Of a stretch of 64,000 nt of DNA, positions 41,847 to 51,218 are shown piece after piece; within the stretch, counting starts at the first letter, position 1, and each line of letters starts with the position of its first letter. A program made the translations under genes and the position numbers. This DNA is from Thalassotalea nanhaiensis (GTDB lineage Bacteria; Pseudomonadota; Gammaproteobacteria; Enterobacterales; Alteromonadaceae). A model generated the notes under the pieces. The model saw nothing but the letters and a program-made list of their open reading frames with translations. It ran no database searches and was not told the DNA's origin. The DNA is taken from contig NZ_CP134146.1 of assembly GCF_031583575.1 (NCBI RefSeq), positions 2,604,001-2,668,000 of the forward strand. Reading direction: 5' to 3'.

Positions 41847-42563
41847 TTATTCCCAAGCGTCTGGTACGAATAAGTAACCTTGTCCCCAAATAGTTTTGAT
41901 TCTAAACGGTGTTTCGTTGCTATCGTGTAACTTTTTACGTAATCGAGATATACGAACATCTACACTGCGATCCATGCCATCATATTCACGACCCACTACA
42001 GCTTTGTAAATATAGTCACGATTTTGAACTTCACCGGCACGTGTTGCTAACAACCATAACAGGTCAAATTCCTGGCTGGTTAATTCAATATTTTCACCTG
42101 CAAGAGTAACTTGACGAGAGTTACGGTTTACATGCAAACCACCGCAGGTAATTTCAGCTTTTTCGCTGCCACCTTTAGGTAATTGGCCACGGCGTAAAAG
42201 TGCATTTACACGAGCAAGTAAAACACGTGGTTCAACTGGTTTTGCTACATAATCATCGGCACCAATTTCCAAGCCAAGTACTTGATCAAAGTCGGTACTT
42301 TTTGCTGTTAACATTAAAATTGGATTGTTAAACGCAGGACGAAGATCTCTACAAACAGTGAAACCATCTTTACCTGGTAACATCACATCCAACACAATTA
42401 AATCAGGTGAAAAGTTTTCTACAGTTTTAGAAACTGTGTCACCTCTAAATTCTTGTTTAACGTGAAAGCCTTCACTTACAAGAAAATCTTTAATCAAATC
42501 AGATAACTGACGATCATCTTCAACCAATAGTATTTTTTTCAAACTCGGTTTATTTTCTGACAT
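41847..42563 (-). CDS. OmpR-family response regulator, RstA-like
   Basis: 238 residues from the Met at 42563 (MSENKPSLKK), preceded by a GGAG site; a Met five residues earlier is less likely. A receiver domain contains the phospho-acceptor Asp in LIVLDVMLPGKDG (Asp59), acidic pair VEDD and Lys in YVAKPVEP. A winged-helix domain with ELTSQEFDLLWLLATRAGEV and DVRISRLRKKL follows. It is phosphorylated by the adjacent kinase and should bind DNA as a dimer to direct repeats. Target genes are unknown; the operon probably regulates itself. Confidence 0.94.
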   Translation of the reverse strand: MSENKPSLKKILLVEDDRQLSDLIKDFLVSEGFHVKQEFRGDTVSKTVENFSPDLIVLDVMLPGKDGFTVCRDLRPAFNNPILMLTAKSTDFDQVLGLEIGADDYVAKPVEPRVLLARVNALLRRGQLPKGGSEKAEITCGGLHVNRNSRQVTLAGENIELTSQEFDLLWLLATRAGEVQNRDYIYKAVVGREYDGMDRSVDVRISRLRKKLHDSNETPFRIKTIWGQGYLFVPDAWE

Positions 42564-42992
42564 TAAATATCGCTCCATTTAGTCAACATCGAACTTATTC
42601 TATTCGTAAACGCTTAGTAGAAAAGTTCTCTTCTTGTACATCTGCTTATAGTTATAACAAAATAATTTGACAGTTAATAATGTTATTTTACAAAGCACTT
42701 CACATTAAATTTACATCTTAAATCTTTATATAACAATAACTTAATCCGTTATTTTAACGTTTTTTTTACTTTTTTTGATAACAAATCAATACTCGCGTTT
42801 ACACTCTAATTACAAAGGTAACCGTAAGTGGTCATAAAAACGCCATTGCAATGGATAAAATTTGTTCTTGGTTACATTTTAGTTAATTGATTTATAAAGA
42901 CTAAATTAAAAAGTGATTTTTTTTGTTTTTTTTCTGTATCAGTGCATTTTTCAAGGTTAGAATACGTTCAAATAATAGCTACAAAGCTTACT
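42564..42992. other. Gene-free stretch between the two-component system and the MFS gene
   Basis: About 430 bases of AT-rich DNA holding divergent promoters. A perfect palindrome CCATTGCAATGG lies at 42843-42854. Nothing else can be supported. Confidence 0.4.
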
Positions 42993-44213
42993 ATGACTGA
43001 ACAACAAGCAAAAAGATCTTTATATACTCTACTTTTAATTGTTTTACTAAGTTGTGCTGGTATTGCCTTGCCATATCCCATTTTGGCACCTTTATTTTTA
43101 AATGAAGTGAATAGCTTCACAAATTTCGCTGGAATCGAACCTAAATTATTACTTGGTTTTTTGTTAGCTGTTTATCCTTTGGGATTATTGATCGGGAGCT
43201 CATTTATTGGTGCAGCATCTGATATTTATGGTAGACGAAAAGTTTTAGTTATTACCTTGATTTTTAGTGCGTTAGGTTATTTACTTTCGGTTTGGGCTTT
43301 ATTAAGTGAAAACTTTCTTCTCTTTGCCCTCACCCGATTTATCACAGGCATTAGCGAAGGTAACATTGCCATAGCGAAAGCTATCGCAATCGACTTATCT
43401 CCGCCATTGGATAAAACTCGTAATTACTCATTAGTCAGTGCCACGACCTATGCAGGCTGGTTACTTGGGCCTGTTATCGGCGGCCTATTACAACCCCATG
43501 GTGCTCACCTCGCCTTTTTAGTTGCAGCTGTTGCTATGCTCTTTGCTATTGTTGTGGTGTATTTCTATTTAGGCGAAAGTAATAGAAGTAAAAATCAGCA
43601 GAAAGATACCCATCTATCGATTCGACGAGTACTATATCAAAATAATTCATTTACATTATTGAAGCACAAATCAATTCGACGCCTATTCTACGTTTTTTTA
43701 TTTTCTACCTTGGCAACGAATGCTTATTATGAATTTTACCCTTTATGGTTAGTCGAAAGTTTCAATTTTTCAGGGCCAAACATTGGCTTTATTACTGCCA
43801 TATTAACTTTCTCAATGATATTAGGCAGCGTTTACTTGTTACCCTTTGTTAAATCAAAAATGGGTCTAGTTAGTGGCTCAAAAATTAGTATGTTGCTTTT
43901 TGCTTCAATGATGTTCGTTCACTTTTACTTATCAGAGAGTGCCAGTTGGTTTGCTTACGTATTTATAGGAGTGACCATCGCAATTTACAACGCCATGTTG
44001 CCGATATTTGCCTCAGAGCAGTTTTCTGATGTTAGCCAAGGAAAGTTAATGGGACTAATCACTACAACATTTAGTTTATCAAACGTTCTTATGGCAATAA
44101 TTGGTAGTGTTATTTCGCTGTATGGCAGTGTTTACTCTATTATATTTGGCGGTCTTCTCATGCTTATTGCCGTCTTGATATTACATTTTATAAGACCAGA
44201 GCAGTCGACCTAA
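42993..44213 (+). CDS. MFS drug/metabolite transporter, 12-helix
   Basis: About 406 residues from the ATG at 42993 (MTEQQAKRSLYTLL); an upstream GTG gives 17 extra residues of no family character. It has twelve membrane helices. The MFS loop 2-3 signature GAASDIYGRRKVLVI lies near residue 76, the antiporter motif C region is GWLLGPVIGGLLQP near 160, and a second-half LATNAYYEFYPLWL is visible. It resembles TetA-like and Bcr-like proton antiporters. The substrate is unknown. Confidence 0.87.
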   Translation: MTEQQAKRSLYTLLLIVLLSCAGIALPYPILAPLFLNEVNSFTNFAGIEPKLLLGFLLAVYPLGLLIGSSFIGAASDIYGRRKVLVITLIFSALGYLLSVWALLSENFLLFALTRFITGISEGNIAIAKAIAIDLSPPLDKTRNYSLVSATTYAGWLLGPVIGGLLQPHGAHLAFLVAAVAMLFAIVVVYFYLGESNRSKNQQKDTHLSIRRVLYQNNSFTLLKHKSIRRLFYVFLFSTLATNAYYEFYPLWLVESFNFSGPNIGFITAILTFSMILGSVYLLPFVKSKMGLVSGSKISMLLFASMMFVHFYLSESASWFAYVFIGVTIAIYNAMLPIFASEQFSDVSQGKLMGLITTTFSLSNVLMAIIGSVISLYGSVYSIIFGGLLMLIAVLILHFIRPEQST

Positions 44214-44244
44214 AACCGAATGTTCAACATTAAATTTCATGCAA

Positions 44245-44272
44245 GCCTATGCTAAATTCTGTTAGCATAGGC
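44245..44272. terminator. Hairpin behind the MFS gene
   Basis: GCCTATGCTAA, 6-base loop, TTAGCATAGGC: perfect 11-base stem followed by an A/T-rich tail with few consecutive T. Probable terminator; a 5' leader structure for xthA is the alternative. Confidence 0.5.
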
Positions 44273-44304
44273 AATTATTAAAAATAACATTAAAGACTAA
44301 AATA

Positions 44305-45111
44305 ATGAAAGTAATCTCATTTAACATAAACGGCCTACGCGCACGTTTGCACCAGTTACAAGCTATTATCGATAAGCATCAACCAGACATTATTGGTCTA
44401 CAAGAAATTAAAGTTCACAATGATGCTTTCCCTTTAGCTGATGTAGAAGCGATGGGCTATCACGTGTATTTTCACGGACAGAAAGCACATTACGGTGTCG
44501 CGATGTTATGTAAGAAAGAGCCTATTTCAGTACAGAAAGGTTTCCCAAGTGACAATGAAGATATGCAAAAGCGTATGATCATGGTGAAAACGACTAATGA
44601 TAAAGGTGAAGAAGTAACAGTTTTAAACGGTTACTTCCCGCAAGGTGATAATATTGCTCATGAGACTAAATTTCCTTACAAGCGTCAATTTTATAAGGAT
44701 TTAATGGGTTATTTAAATGATAACCACAGCCTAGATGAAAACATCATAGTAATGGGAGATATCAATATATCGCCAATTGATTTAGATATTGGAATTGGTG
44801 AGCCTAATCAAAAACGTTGGTTAAAGACGGGTAAGTGTAGTTTCCAACCAGAAGAACGTGAGTGGTTATCTACGCTATTAAATTGGGGCTTTAAAGATAC
44901 CTTTAGAGAATTACATCCAGACGCTATTGAGAAATATTCTTGGTTTGATTATCGTTCACGTGGTTTCGATGACAATCGTGGTCTTCGCATTGATGTTGTA
45001 TTGGCCACTCATGACCTTGCCGCTACATGTGTCGAGTCTGATATAGATTATGAGTTGCGTGGTATTGAAAAACCTTCAGATCATGCACCAATTTGGTCAA
45101 CGTTTAAATAA
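44305..45111 (+). CDS. xthA: Exonuclease III (AP endonuclease)
   Basis: 268 residues, full length. Endonuclease/exonuclease/phosphatase fold: [14 protein letters not shown] at the N-terminus, LQEIKV with the metal Glu near 34, GYFPQGDN near 112, [14 protein letters not shown] near 150, [11 protein letters not shown] near 229 and the catalytic His in KPSDHAPIW near 259. It cuts at abasic sites and removes 3' blocks in base-excision repair. rlmA follows 3 bases later, so they are co-transcribed. Confidence 0.96.
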   Translation: MKVISFNINGLRARLHQLQAIIDKHQPDIIGLQEIKVHNDAFPLADVEAMGYHVYFHGQKAHYGVAMLCKKEPISVQKGFPSDNEDMQKRMIMVKTTNDKGEEVTVLNGYFPQGDNIAHETKFPYKRQFYKDLMGYLNDNHSLDENIIVMGDINISPIDLDIGIGEPNQKRWLKTGKCSFQPEEREWLSTLLNWGFKDTFRELHPDAIEKYSWFDYRSRGFDDNRGLRIDVVLATHDLAATCVESDIDYELRGIEKPSDHAPIWSTFK

Positions 45112-45114
45112 TAT

Positions 45115-45924
45115 ATGATAAATACTAGCCACTACCTTTGCCCTATTTGCCAGCAAGCGTTAAACCTTGCTGACAAAAGTTTTCGCTGCACGAATAATCA
45201 CAGTTTTGATCAAGCGAAAGAAGGCTATGTAAACTTATTGCCGGTTCAGCACAAGCACTCGAAAGATCCCGGGGATAACAAAGAAATGGTCTCTGCCCGG
45301 AGAACATTTTTAGAGTCGGGTTATTATCAGCCACTACGTGATCGCTTAATTGAACTTAAAAATGACTATATTCCTGCAGGCAATATATTGGATGCTGGCT
45401 GTGGTGAGGGCTACTATACCCATGCTCATAAATCAGAACATCATCAGGTCTACGGTGTAGACATTGCGAAAAATGCTGTAAAAATTGCCGCTAAAAAATA
45501 TAAGCAGTGTCACTTCAGCGTTGCTTCAATTGCGCAACTGCCTTTTGCTGATGGATATTTTGATTGGCTATTTTCAATTTATGCACCAATAAAAATAGAA
45601 GAATTCAGTCGTTTGCTCAATGACCAAGGTTATTTACTCACCGTTACCCCTGGCGCTAAGCATCTGTGGGAGTTAAAGCAAAAGATTTACCAAACGCCTA
45701 AATATCATAATATTGAAAAGCAACAACTTGATGGTTTCGAGCTTATCAAAGAAGAAAGCCTTAATTATGAAATGAATTTTGATCATGGCGAACAGGCATT
45801 AACGTTATTGGCCATGACACCGTTTGCTTTTAAATCGTCTGAGCAATTAGTGAGTGATTTAAAGCAAGCGAATAACTTTACATGTCAGGTAGACTTTATG
45901 GTGCGTATCTATAAAAAGGCATAA
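45115..45924 (+). CDS. rlmA: 23S rRNA (guanine-745-N1)-methyltransferase
   Basis: 269 residues. The N-terminal zinc-binding Cys-rich motif LCPICQQALN ... SFRCTNNHSFD (about 8-34) is typical of RlmA, followed by QAKEGYVNLLPVQHK. The SAM-dependent fold has motif I ILDAGCGEGYYTHA near 92, motif II VYGVDIAKNAVK and DWLFSIYAP. It methylates G745 of 23S rRNA. The gene shares an operon with xthA and ends at a palindromic terminator region. Confidence 0.93.
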   Translation: MINTSHYLCPICQQALNLADKSFRCTNNHSFDQAKEGYVNLLPVQHKHSKDPGDNKEMVSARRTFLESGYYQPLRDRLIELKNDYIPAGNILDAGCGEGYYTHAHKSEHHQVYGVDIAKNAVKIAAKKYKQCHFSVASIAQLPFADGYFDWLFSIYAPIKIEEFSRLLNDQGYLLTVTPGAKHLWELKQKIYQTPKYHNIEKQQLDGFELIKEESLNYEMNFDHGEQALTLLAMTPFAFKSSEQLVSDLKQANNFTCQVDFMVRIYKKA

Positions 45925-45928
45925 TAGA

Positions 45929-45999
45929 TCCTGAATCCAATTCAGGAAGTAAAAAATAGACCTTGCAATCAACTCAGGATTTTATCAACAATCCTGAGT
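45929..45999. terminator. Two hairpins between convergent rlmA and yfbV
   Basis: TCCTGAAT-CCA-ATTCAGGA (45929-45947) and ACTCAGGATT-N8-AATCCTGAGT (45972-45999). Both are perfect stems with CCTGA/TCAGG cores related to a hairpin in the tRNA array. They may act as a terminator in either direction; no long T-run follows. Confidence 0.55.
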
Positions 46000-46029
46000 G
46001 TATTTCTGGAACTAGGTTTTAGAAAATAG

Positions 46030-46449
46030 TTATTTCTGCGAATATGAAATATTTAATAATTTAGCTAAATCTAAAAAGGTAGGATTTTTGATAATTAACT
46101 CAGCCTCATTATCATGAGCTTTAAGCTTTTCAACACCATTTCGATACCAATTAGCCAAAGAAGGCGGCAATTTTTCTTTTGACTTATTATTCATTAAAAA
46201 TAGCGCTTGTACTGGTAATGAACCAATAAATAATGAATATACTATCGACTGTTTCAACTGTTCGATGCCAATGAATAATATAGGCATTAAAAACGCTAAC
46301 AGCGCTAACGCTCCGCCATATTTAAATACAAAACGACTGACTAATACAGCCCTATATTCAGAAAAATATTGGATTAGTTCTGGACGGTGTGGCCAAAGAT
46401 TTACGTATTGGCGCCCTTGTTTAACTTGCTCTAATAAAGATTGCTGCAT
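46030..46449 (-). CDS. yfbV: YfbV-family inner-membrane protein (UPF0208)
   Basis: 139 residues. The N-terminus QVKQGRQYVNLWPHRPEL is characteristic. Two membrane helices follow: FKYGGALALLAFLMPILFI at about 43-61 and IVYSLFIGSLPVQALFL at about 68-85, and the tail LANWYRNGVEKL is also typical. In E. coli YfbV limits the spread of the chromosomal terminus domain, and its gene is next to ackA; here that linkage is lost. Convergent with rlmA. Confidence 0.88.
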   Translation of the reverse strand: MQQSLLEQVKQGRQYVNLWPHRPELIQYFSEYRAVLVSRFVFKYGGALALLAFLMPILFIGIEQLKQSIVYSLFIGSLPVQALFLMNNKSKEKLPPSLANWYRNGVEKLKAHDNEAELIIKNPTFLDLAKLLNISYSQK

Positions 46450-47011
46450 GATTTATATTCTGACTGAGTAACCTTATAAAGATAACACATATCTGGAATA
46501 TTATTAGGAAAAAAATGGGTTCAAAACGTTACAAAATTTATCAGTGAGCAAAATATTCAAACTATTTTTGATTAAAAATTACTAAATATCCCCCTTAAAA
46601 GAAAGGTTTTATAAGGCTGTTCCGCTCTGATTAGTGACAGTTAACGTGTATTAATAGCCTTTAAAAGCATATTTCAGCACTAAAGCGCCACACATCAAAC
46701 TGTACACATAATAACCAACACAAGATAAAGGTCACTTTTCGAACACATACTTTTTATGCTTTAAATACAGCAAGTTATAATCATAGTAAAAGGTTATACA
46801 CACAATTACCCACACCTTCTGTGGATAATGAGTATTAGGGAAAAAATTAAAGTCTCTAAATTAATCATTATTAAGCTTTAATTGCTGTTAGTTATGTAAT
46901 AAACATTACGATATTACTAAATTTTATTTATTATCACTTTACTTTCTATACCATTAGCAAGTTTGCTGCGGTATAGTTATGTGATTCAATAAAAGCACTG
47001 GCGAGACTTCA
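46450..47011. other. Gene-free stretch with two DnaA-box-like sites
   Basis: About 560 bases without a credible gene. TTATACACA at 46794-46802 and, inverted, TGTGGATAA at 46820-46828 match DnaA boxes. The yfbV promoter should lie in its left part and that of the ACT protein in its right part. Confidence 0.45.
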
Positions 47012-47398
47012 ATGACAAAGCAAACTCTACAAGTATTAGATGAGCTATTTACTATCCACAGCTTTACCCCTGAAACTGAAATACCGAGCAGCGTATTTTC
47101 TGCAAAAGTGTATTTTATTAGCAAAACTTATGACGAATTATCAATTGTTGTGCCAGAAGATATTCAACTTAATAGTTTAGAAAGCGAATCAGGTTGGCGC
47201 GCACTTGAAGTATTAGGCCCATTAGGCTTTTCATTAACAGGCATTTTATCAAATATTGCGGGTGTATTGGCTGAAAAAGAAATTAGTATTTTCGCCATAT
47301 CTACATTTGATACTGATTACATTTTGGTTAAACAAGATACCCTTAAAAAAGCAGTAAACTCCCTAAGAGCAAATGATTACCTTATAATTAATGATTAA
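47012..47398 (+). CDS. ACT-domain protein
   Basis: 128 residues in two ACT-like halves: YFISKTYDELSIVVPED in the first, then WRALEVLGPLGFSLTGILSN and VLAEKEISIFAISTFDTDYI in the second, as in the small CASTOR-like ACT proteins of bacteria. ACT domains bind amino acids and regulate enzymes or transcription, but this stand-alone class has no fixed role. It is cytoplasmic. It lies 44 bases before the ArsC-like gene in the same direction and may be part of the dapE transcript. Confidence 0.82.
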   Translation: MTKQTLQVLDELFTIHSFTPETEIPSSVFSAKVYFISKTYDELSIVVPEDIQLNSLESESGWRALEVLGPLGFSLTGILSNIAGVLAEKEISIFAISTFDTDYILVKQDTLKKAVNSLRANDYLIIND

Positions 47399-47442
47399 AC
47401 AGTTAATCGTCTAATTTAGAACACATATAAAAGAGAACAATA

Positions 47443-47793
47443 ATGACTATTCTTTATGGTATCCATAATTGCGATACTGTTAAAAAGGCCAAATCATGGC
47501 TGGAAAAAAATAATATAAGCTATCAGTTTCATGATTTAAGAAAAGATGGTTTAGATGAAGCATTACTAAACAACATAGTTGCTAAATCTAGTTGGGATTT
47601 ATTAATTAATAAACGCAGCACAACATTTCGTAATTTAAGCGATGAGATTAAAAGCAACTTATCTGCAGATATCGCAAAACAAATTGTTTTAGAGCAGCCA
47701 ACGTTATTGAAGCGTCCGTTATTAGAGATTAATACACAGTTGCATTTAGGCTTTAAGCCCGCTCAATATGAAGAGATTTTTATCAATGACTAA
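47443..47793 (+). CDS. ArsC/Spx-family thioredoxin-fold protein (YffB-like)
   Basis: 116 residues. The thioredoxin-like start [18 protein letters not shown] has one Cys at the active-site position, followed by [11 protein letters not shown] and [21 protein letters not shown]. It is related to arsenate reductase and Spx, but the sequence and the gene order with dapE fit the YffB group, not an arsenic operon. A glutathione-dependent thiol reductase is likely. The stop overlaps the start of dapE, which suggests translational coupling. Confidence 0.88.
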   Translation: MTILYGIHNCDTVKKAKSWLEKNNISYQFHDLRKDGLDEALLNNIVAKSSWDLLINKRSTTFRNLSDEIKSNLSADIAKQIVLEQPTLLKRPLLEINTQLHLGFKPAQYEEIFIND

Positions 47794-48925
47794 TGAATCA
47801 GCCGTAATTAAATTAACTAAAGATTTAATTTCAAGAAAATCTGTCACACCATTAGATGAAGGTTGCCAGGAATTAATGGCAAGCAGACTCATAGCGGCAG
47901 GTTTTAATAATGAATCAATGGTTTTTGAAGATACTACCAACATGTGGGCAAGACGTGGAACTGAGCACCCTGTTTTTTGTTTCGCCGGCCACACTGATGT
48001 TGTACCTGCTGGCCCAGACTCAAAATGGCACACTCCTGCTTTTGAACCAACGATAAAAGATGGTTGGCTTTACGGACGTGGCGCTGCCGATATGAAAGGC
48101 TCTCTTGCTGCGATGATAGTTGCAACCGAACGTTTTGTAAAAGACTACCCAGGTCATAAGGGCTCTATTGCCTATTTAATTACCTCTGATGAAGAAGGCC
48201 CTTTTATTAACGGTACTACACGCGTAATTGATACGTTAGAGGCCCGCAATGAAAAAATTGACTGGTGTATTGTCGGAGAGCCATCAAGTACCGATAAAGC
48301 TGGTGACATTGTTAAAAATGGCCGAAGGGGCTCAATTACTGGCGATTTAACTGTTCATGGTGTTCAAGGTCATGTCGCCTACCCGCACTTGGTTAAAAAT
48401 CCTATCCACTTAGCGACTCCGGCCTTAACAGAACTAAGCACTGAGCATTGGGATGAAGGTAATCAGTATTTCCCGCCAACCAGTTTTCAATTGTCCAATG
48501 TAAACTCAGGTACCGGAGCAACTAATGTTGTTCCCGGTGAATTACATGCAATTTTTAACTTGCGTTATAGCACTGAAATTAATGATGATATTATCATCAA
48601 GAGAGTTACTGAGATTCTCGATAAGCACCAGCTTGATTATGAAATTAAATGGACCTTTAATGGTAAGCCATTTATTACCGGAGAAGGTAAGTTACTTTCT
48701 GCGGTGGTTGACTCGGTAAAAGAAGCCAATGGTGTGGACTGTACGCCATCTACGTCTGGTGGCACATCTGATGGTCGCTTTATCGCGCCAACGGGGGCTC
48801 AAGTTGTCGAGCTTGGGCCTACAAATGCAACCATTCATAAAGTAAATGAAAGTGTAAATTGTCAAGACTTAGAAGATTTGGTTGAGATGTACTATTTGAT
48901 CATGAAAAAGCTTTTAACTGATTAG
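47786..48925 (+). CDS. dapE: Succinyl-diaminopimelate desuccinylase
   Basis: 379 residues from the ATG at 47786 ([10 protein letters not shown]); the frame begins six residues earlier, but this start matches the family and overlaps the ArsC-like gene by 8 bases. M20 dizinc peptidase fold: [11 protein letters not shown] with His near 68, [10 protein letters not shown] with the bridging Asp near 101, catalytic Glu in TSDEEGP near 136, and HKVNESV with the late His near 351. It makes LL-diaminopimelate for lysine and peptidoglycan. Confidence 0.96.
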   Translation: MTNESAVIKLTKDLISRKSVTPLDEGCQELMASRLIAAGFNNESMVFEDTTNMWARRGTEHPVFCFAGHTDVVPAGPDSKWHTPAFEPTIKDGWLYGRGAADMKGSLAAMIVATERFVKDYPGHKGSIAYLITSDEEGPFINGTTRVIDTLEARNEKIDWCIVGEPSSTDKAGDIVKNGRRGSITGDLTVHGVQGHVAYPHLVKNPIHLATPALTELSTEHWDEGNQYFPPTSFQLSNVNSGTGATNVVPGELHAIFNLRYSTEINDDIIIKRVTEILDKHQLDYEIKWTFNGKPFITGEGKLLSAVVDSVKEANGVDCTPSTSGGTSDGRFIAPTGAQVVELGPTNATIHKVNESVNCQDLEDLVEMYYLIMKKLLTD

Positions 48926-48941
48926 GATCTTAATTCAGCCT

Positions 48942-49622
48942 ATGCCAACAGATATATCAAAAGCCAGTATTACTGGTTGTACTGATGAACATATACACTA
49001 CTTCAATGATAGAATTGGTGTTCATAGGGCAATGGTTGATGCATTTACAAAGTTACAACAAGCTGCGTTAACCGATGGCATTAATCTACAGATAGCCAGC
49101 GGTTTTCGCTCGTTTGAACAGCAACTGTCCATATTTAATGGTAAATTGTCAGGTCAGCGAAATGTATTAGATATTAATAATAATAAGTTAAATCTTGCCG
49201 ATTTAAGAACTAAAGAAAAAGTCACCAGTATTTTATTGTTTTCTGCTTTGCCTGGTGCCAGTCGTCATCATTGGGGCACCGATATTGATGTATACGACCC
49301 TGATCTTCTCAATAATGAAGCACTGCAGTTAGAGCCATGGGAATACGAGGCTTCAGGCCATCAAGCAAAATTGACTGCTTGGCTAAACGATAATATGAAG
49401 GAATTTGGTTTTTATCGCCCGTATGATTTATATCGTGGTGGGGTTGCTGCTGAGCCTTGGCATATTTCATATCACCCTTTGGCGAGTTTATACCACTCAA
49501 AGCTAACACTGGATTTACTTGGTGAATGTTTAAAGACAAGTGAAATATTAAATAAAACTGACATTTTAGCAATGTTAGAAACCATCTATAATCAATACAT
49601 CATTAATGTAGGAACACCTTAA
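48942..49622 (+). CDS. M15-family D-alanyl-D-alanine carboxypeptidase
   Basis: 226 residues, no signal peptide seen. VanY/DacB-type motifs: ASGFRSFEQQLSIF near 52-65, metal ligands in SRHHWGTDIDVYD near 107-119 and EPWHISYHPL near 172-181 with the catalytic Glu and final His. It should trim D-Ala from peptidoglycan stem peptides; without a signal peptide it may act on cytoplasmic cell-wall precursors or leave by another route. It lies 17 bases after dapE, so cell-wall precursor genes are grouped. A resistance role is not suggested. Confidence 0.88.
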   Translation: MPTDISKASITGCTDEHIHYFNDRIGVHRAMVDAFTKLQQAALTDGINLQIASGFRSFEQQLSIFNGKLSGQRNVLDINNNKLNLADLRTKEKVTSILLFSALPGASRHHWGTDIDVYDPDLLNNEALQLEPWEYEASGHQAKLTAWLNDNMKEFGFYRPYDLYRGGVAAEPWHISYHPLASLYHSKLTLDLLGECLKTSEILNKTDILAMLETIYNQYIINVGTP

Positions 49623-49623
49623 T

Positions 49624-49821
49624 ATGGACTCTTGGGTTATCATAGGCATCATAGTTGCGGTTGTTGCTGCAATTATTGGTAATTTATCAATGTTGCAAAA
49701 AAGCGCTAAACCTATTCGCAAAAAGAGCCTAAACGATTTGCAAGAAACTCTACCCAGAGCAGGTGTACGCAGAAAAGAAGAAGTTGAACAACAACGCGAA
49801 AATCGTAAAAATAACCGTTAA
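49624..49821 (+). CDS. Small membrane-anchored protein (DUF2897-like)
   Basis: 65 residues, one N-terminal membrane helix (VIIGIIVAVVAAIIGNL, about 4-20) and a highly charged tail ending RKEEVEQQRENRKNNR. It follows the M15 peptidase with 1 base between, so it is the last gene of the dapE operon. The layout matches DUF2897 proteins of Alteromonadales and Vibrio; function unknown. Confidence 0.75.
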   Translation: MDSWVIIGIIVAVVAAIIGNLSMLQKSAKPIRKKSLNDLQETLPRAGVRRKEEVEQQRENRKNNR

Positions 49822-50100
49822 CTCCTTATATTAAAATATAAGCGATTGATTCATACACAATTTATTACACTCTATCTTGAAAATATAACCTTCTGAAAGA
49901 TATAGCTTTTTAACATTCTGTTAACATTTAGTTATATTTGCTAACATTTTGTAAATTTAACTAACATCACTAAACATCTAAAATACCTTCAAATTCTTTA
50001 ACACCCTAAACAACTGAAAAATAACGATTTAAAAGTTTTTATTACAATTGGCACAGTCAATGCAATGTTAGGTCTAGATAATATATATAGGTACAAAGTG

Positions 50101-51174
50101 ATGAAATCTACTAAATTTAATTTAAAAGCAGCTCTTCTAGCATCTACAATGCTTTCTTCTTCAATGTTTTTAACTGGCTGTAATAATGCAGAAGCTGTTG
50201 CAGAAGAAAAAACAGTTGAAGTTATTGCCATTCCTGTAGAAGTTGCCTTAGTGCAAAATGGTGATATTAGTTCTAACTATGTTACGACTACCGTGTTAGA
50301 GCCAAAAGAAGAAGCTGAAGTTATTTCAAAAGCTTCAGGGATTCTTGAAAAGTTGTACGTTGAAGAAGGACAATTTGTACAAGCTGGTGATTTATTAGCT
50401 GAAATAGAACCAGAGAGATTTCAACTAAGAGCTGAAAAAGCACAAGCAGAGCTTTCAAGCTTAAGACTAGAGCTAGACAGAATCAATAAAGTTCATAGTC
50501 AAAAGTTAGTAAGTACTGATACGTTAGATAAATTAAAGTGGCAATATGAAATTGCCAAATCCAATGTAAAAATTGCAGAGTTGGATTTAAAAGAAACAAA
50601 AATACTTGCACCTATTTCAGGTTATATAGCTAAACGTTACGTAAAAGAAGGCAACCTGGTTGAGCAATATCAAAGCCAAAAACTATTTCATATCGTAAAA
50701 CTTCAAGTATTAGAAAGTACCGTAAATTTACCTGAACAAGAGTTAAGTAAATTGCGTATAAACCAGCCGGCAAAACTAAGCTTTACCGCATTTCCAAACG
50801 AGGAAGTAATCGCTCATGTCGAACGCATAAGCCCTGTTGTTGATTCAGAAACAGGCACCTTTAGTGTAAAACTTAAAGTTGAAAACCCTGACAATAAACT
50901 TAAAGCAGGTATGTTTGCGCAAGTTAAATTGGTTTATGACGTACATAGCAACACCAAACTTTTACCAAAAAAAGCGCTGATCTCTATGGATAACAAGCAT
51001 ACGGTGTTTACCATTAATGATAATAAAGCCCACAAAACCATTGTTACACTTGGTTATGAGGACGAGTCATTTGTCGAGATCATCGATGGTTTGGACCTTG
51101 ATGCACAGGTAGTAACTACCGGACAAAACAACTTAAAAGACCAAGCGGTTATTCAAGTAATTGACGCTATTTAA
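50101..51174 (+). CDS. RND efflux periplasmic adaptor lipoprotein
   Basis: 357 residues from the ATG at 50101 (MKSTKFNLKAALL); an upstream start adds 12 residues that are not signal-like. Lipoprotein signal with lipobox FLTGC. HlyD/AcrA-type order: barrel-sandwich (EAEVISKASGILEKL, YVEEGQFVQAGDLLAEI), an alpha hairpin (about 95-150), the second lipoyl half (KILAPISGYIAKRYVKEG) and the beta-barrel (NPDNKLKAGMFAQVKLVYD). It bridges the inner-membrane pumps at 51219 and 54481 to a TolC-type channel that must be encoded elsewhere. Confidence 0.93.
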   Translation: MKSTKFNLKAALLASTMLSSSMFLTGCNNAEAVAEEKTVEVIAIPVEVALVQNGDISSNYVTTTVLEPKEEAEVISKASGILEKLYVEEGQFVQAGDLLAEIEPERFQLRAEKAQAELSSLRLELDRINKVHSQKLVSTDTLDKLKWQYEIAKSNVKIAELDLKETKILAPISGYIAKRYVKEGNLVEQYQSQKLFHIVKLQVLESTVNLPEQELSKLRINQPAKLSFTAFPNEEVIAHVERISPVVDSETGTFSVKLKVENPDNKLKAGMFAQVKLVYDVHSNTKLLPKKALISMDNKHTVFTINDNKAHKTIVTLGYEDESFVEIIDGLDLDAQVVTTGQNNLKDQAVIQVIDAI

Positions 51175-51218
51175 GCAATACCCAACAATAATAGAAATAA
51201 AAAATAAAGGAAATTGCT

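Noticed and set aside
47443-47793. Arsenate reductase in an arsenic-resistance operon
   Set aside because: No arsB, arsR or ACR3 gene is adjacent; order with dapE and sequence fit the YffB-like group.
48942-49622. VanY-type vancomycin-resistance gene
   Set aside because: No other van gene or two-component van regulator is near; position in the dapE operon suggests housekeeping.
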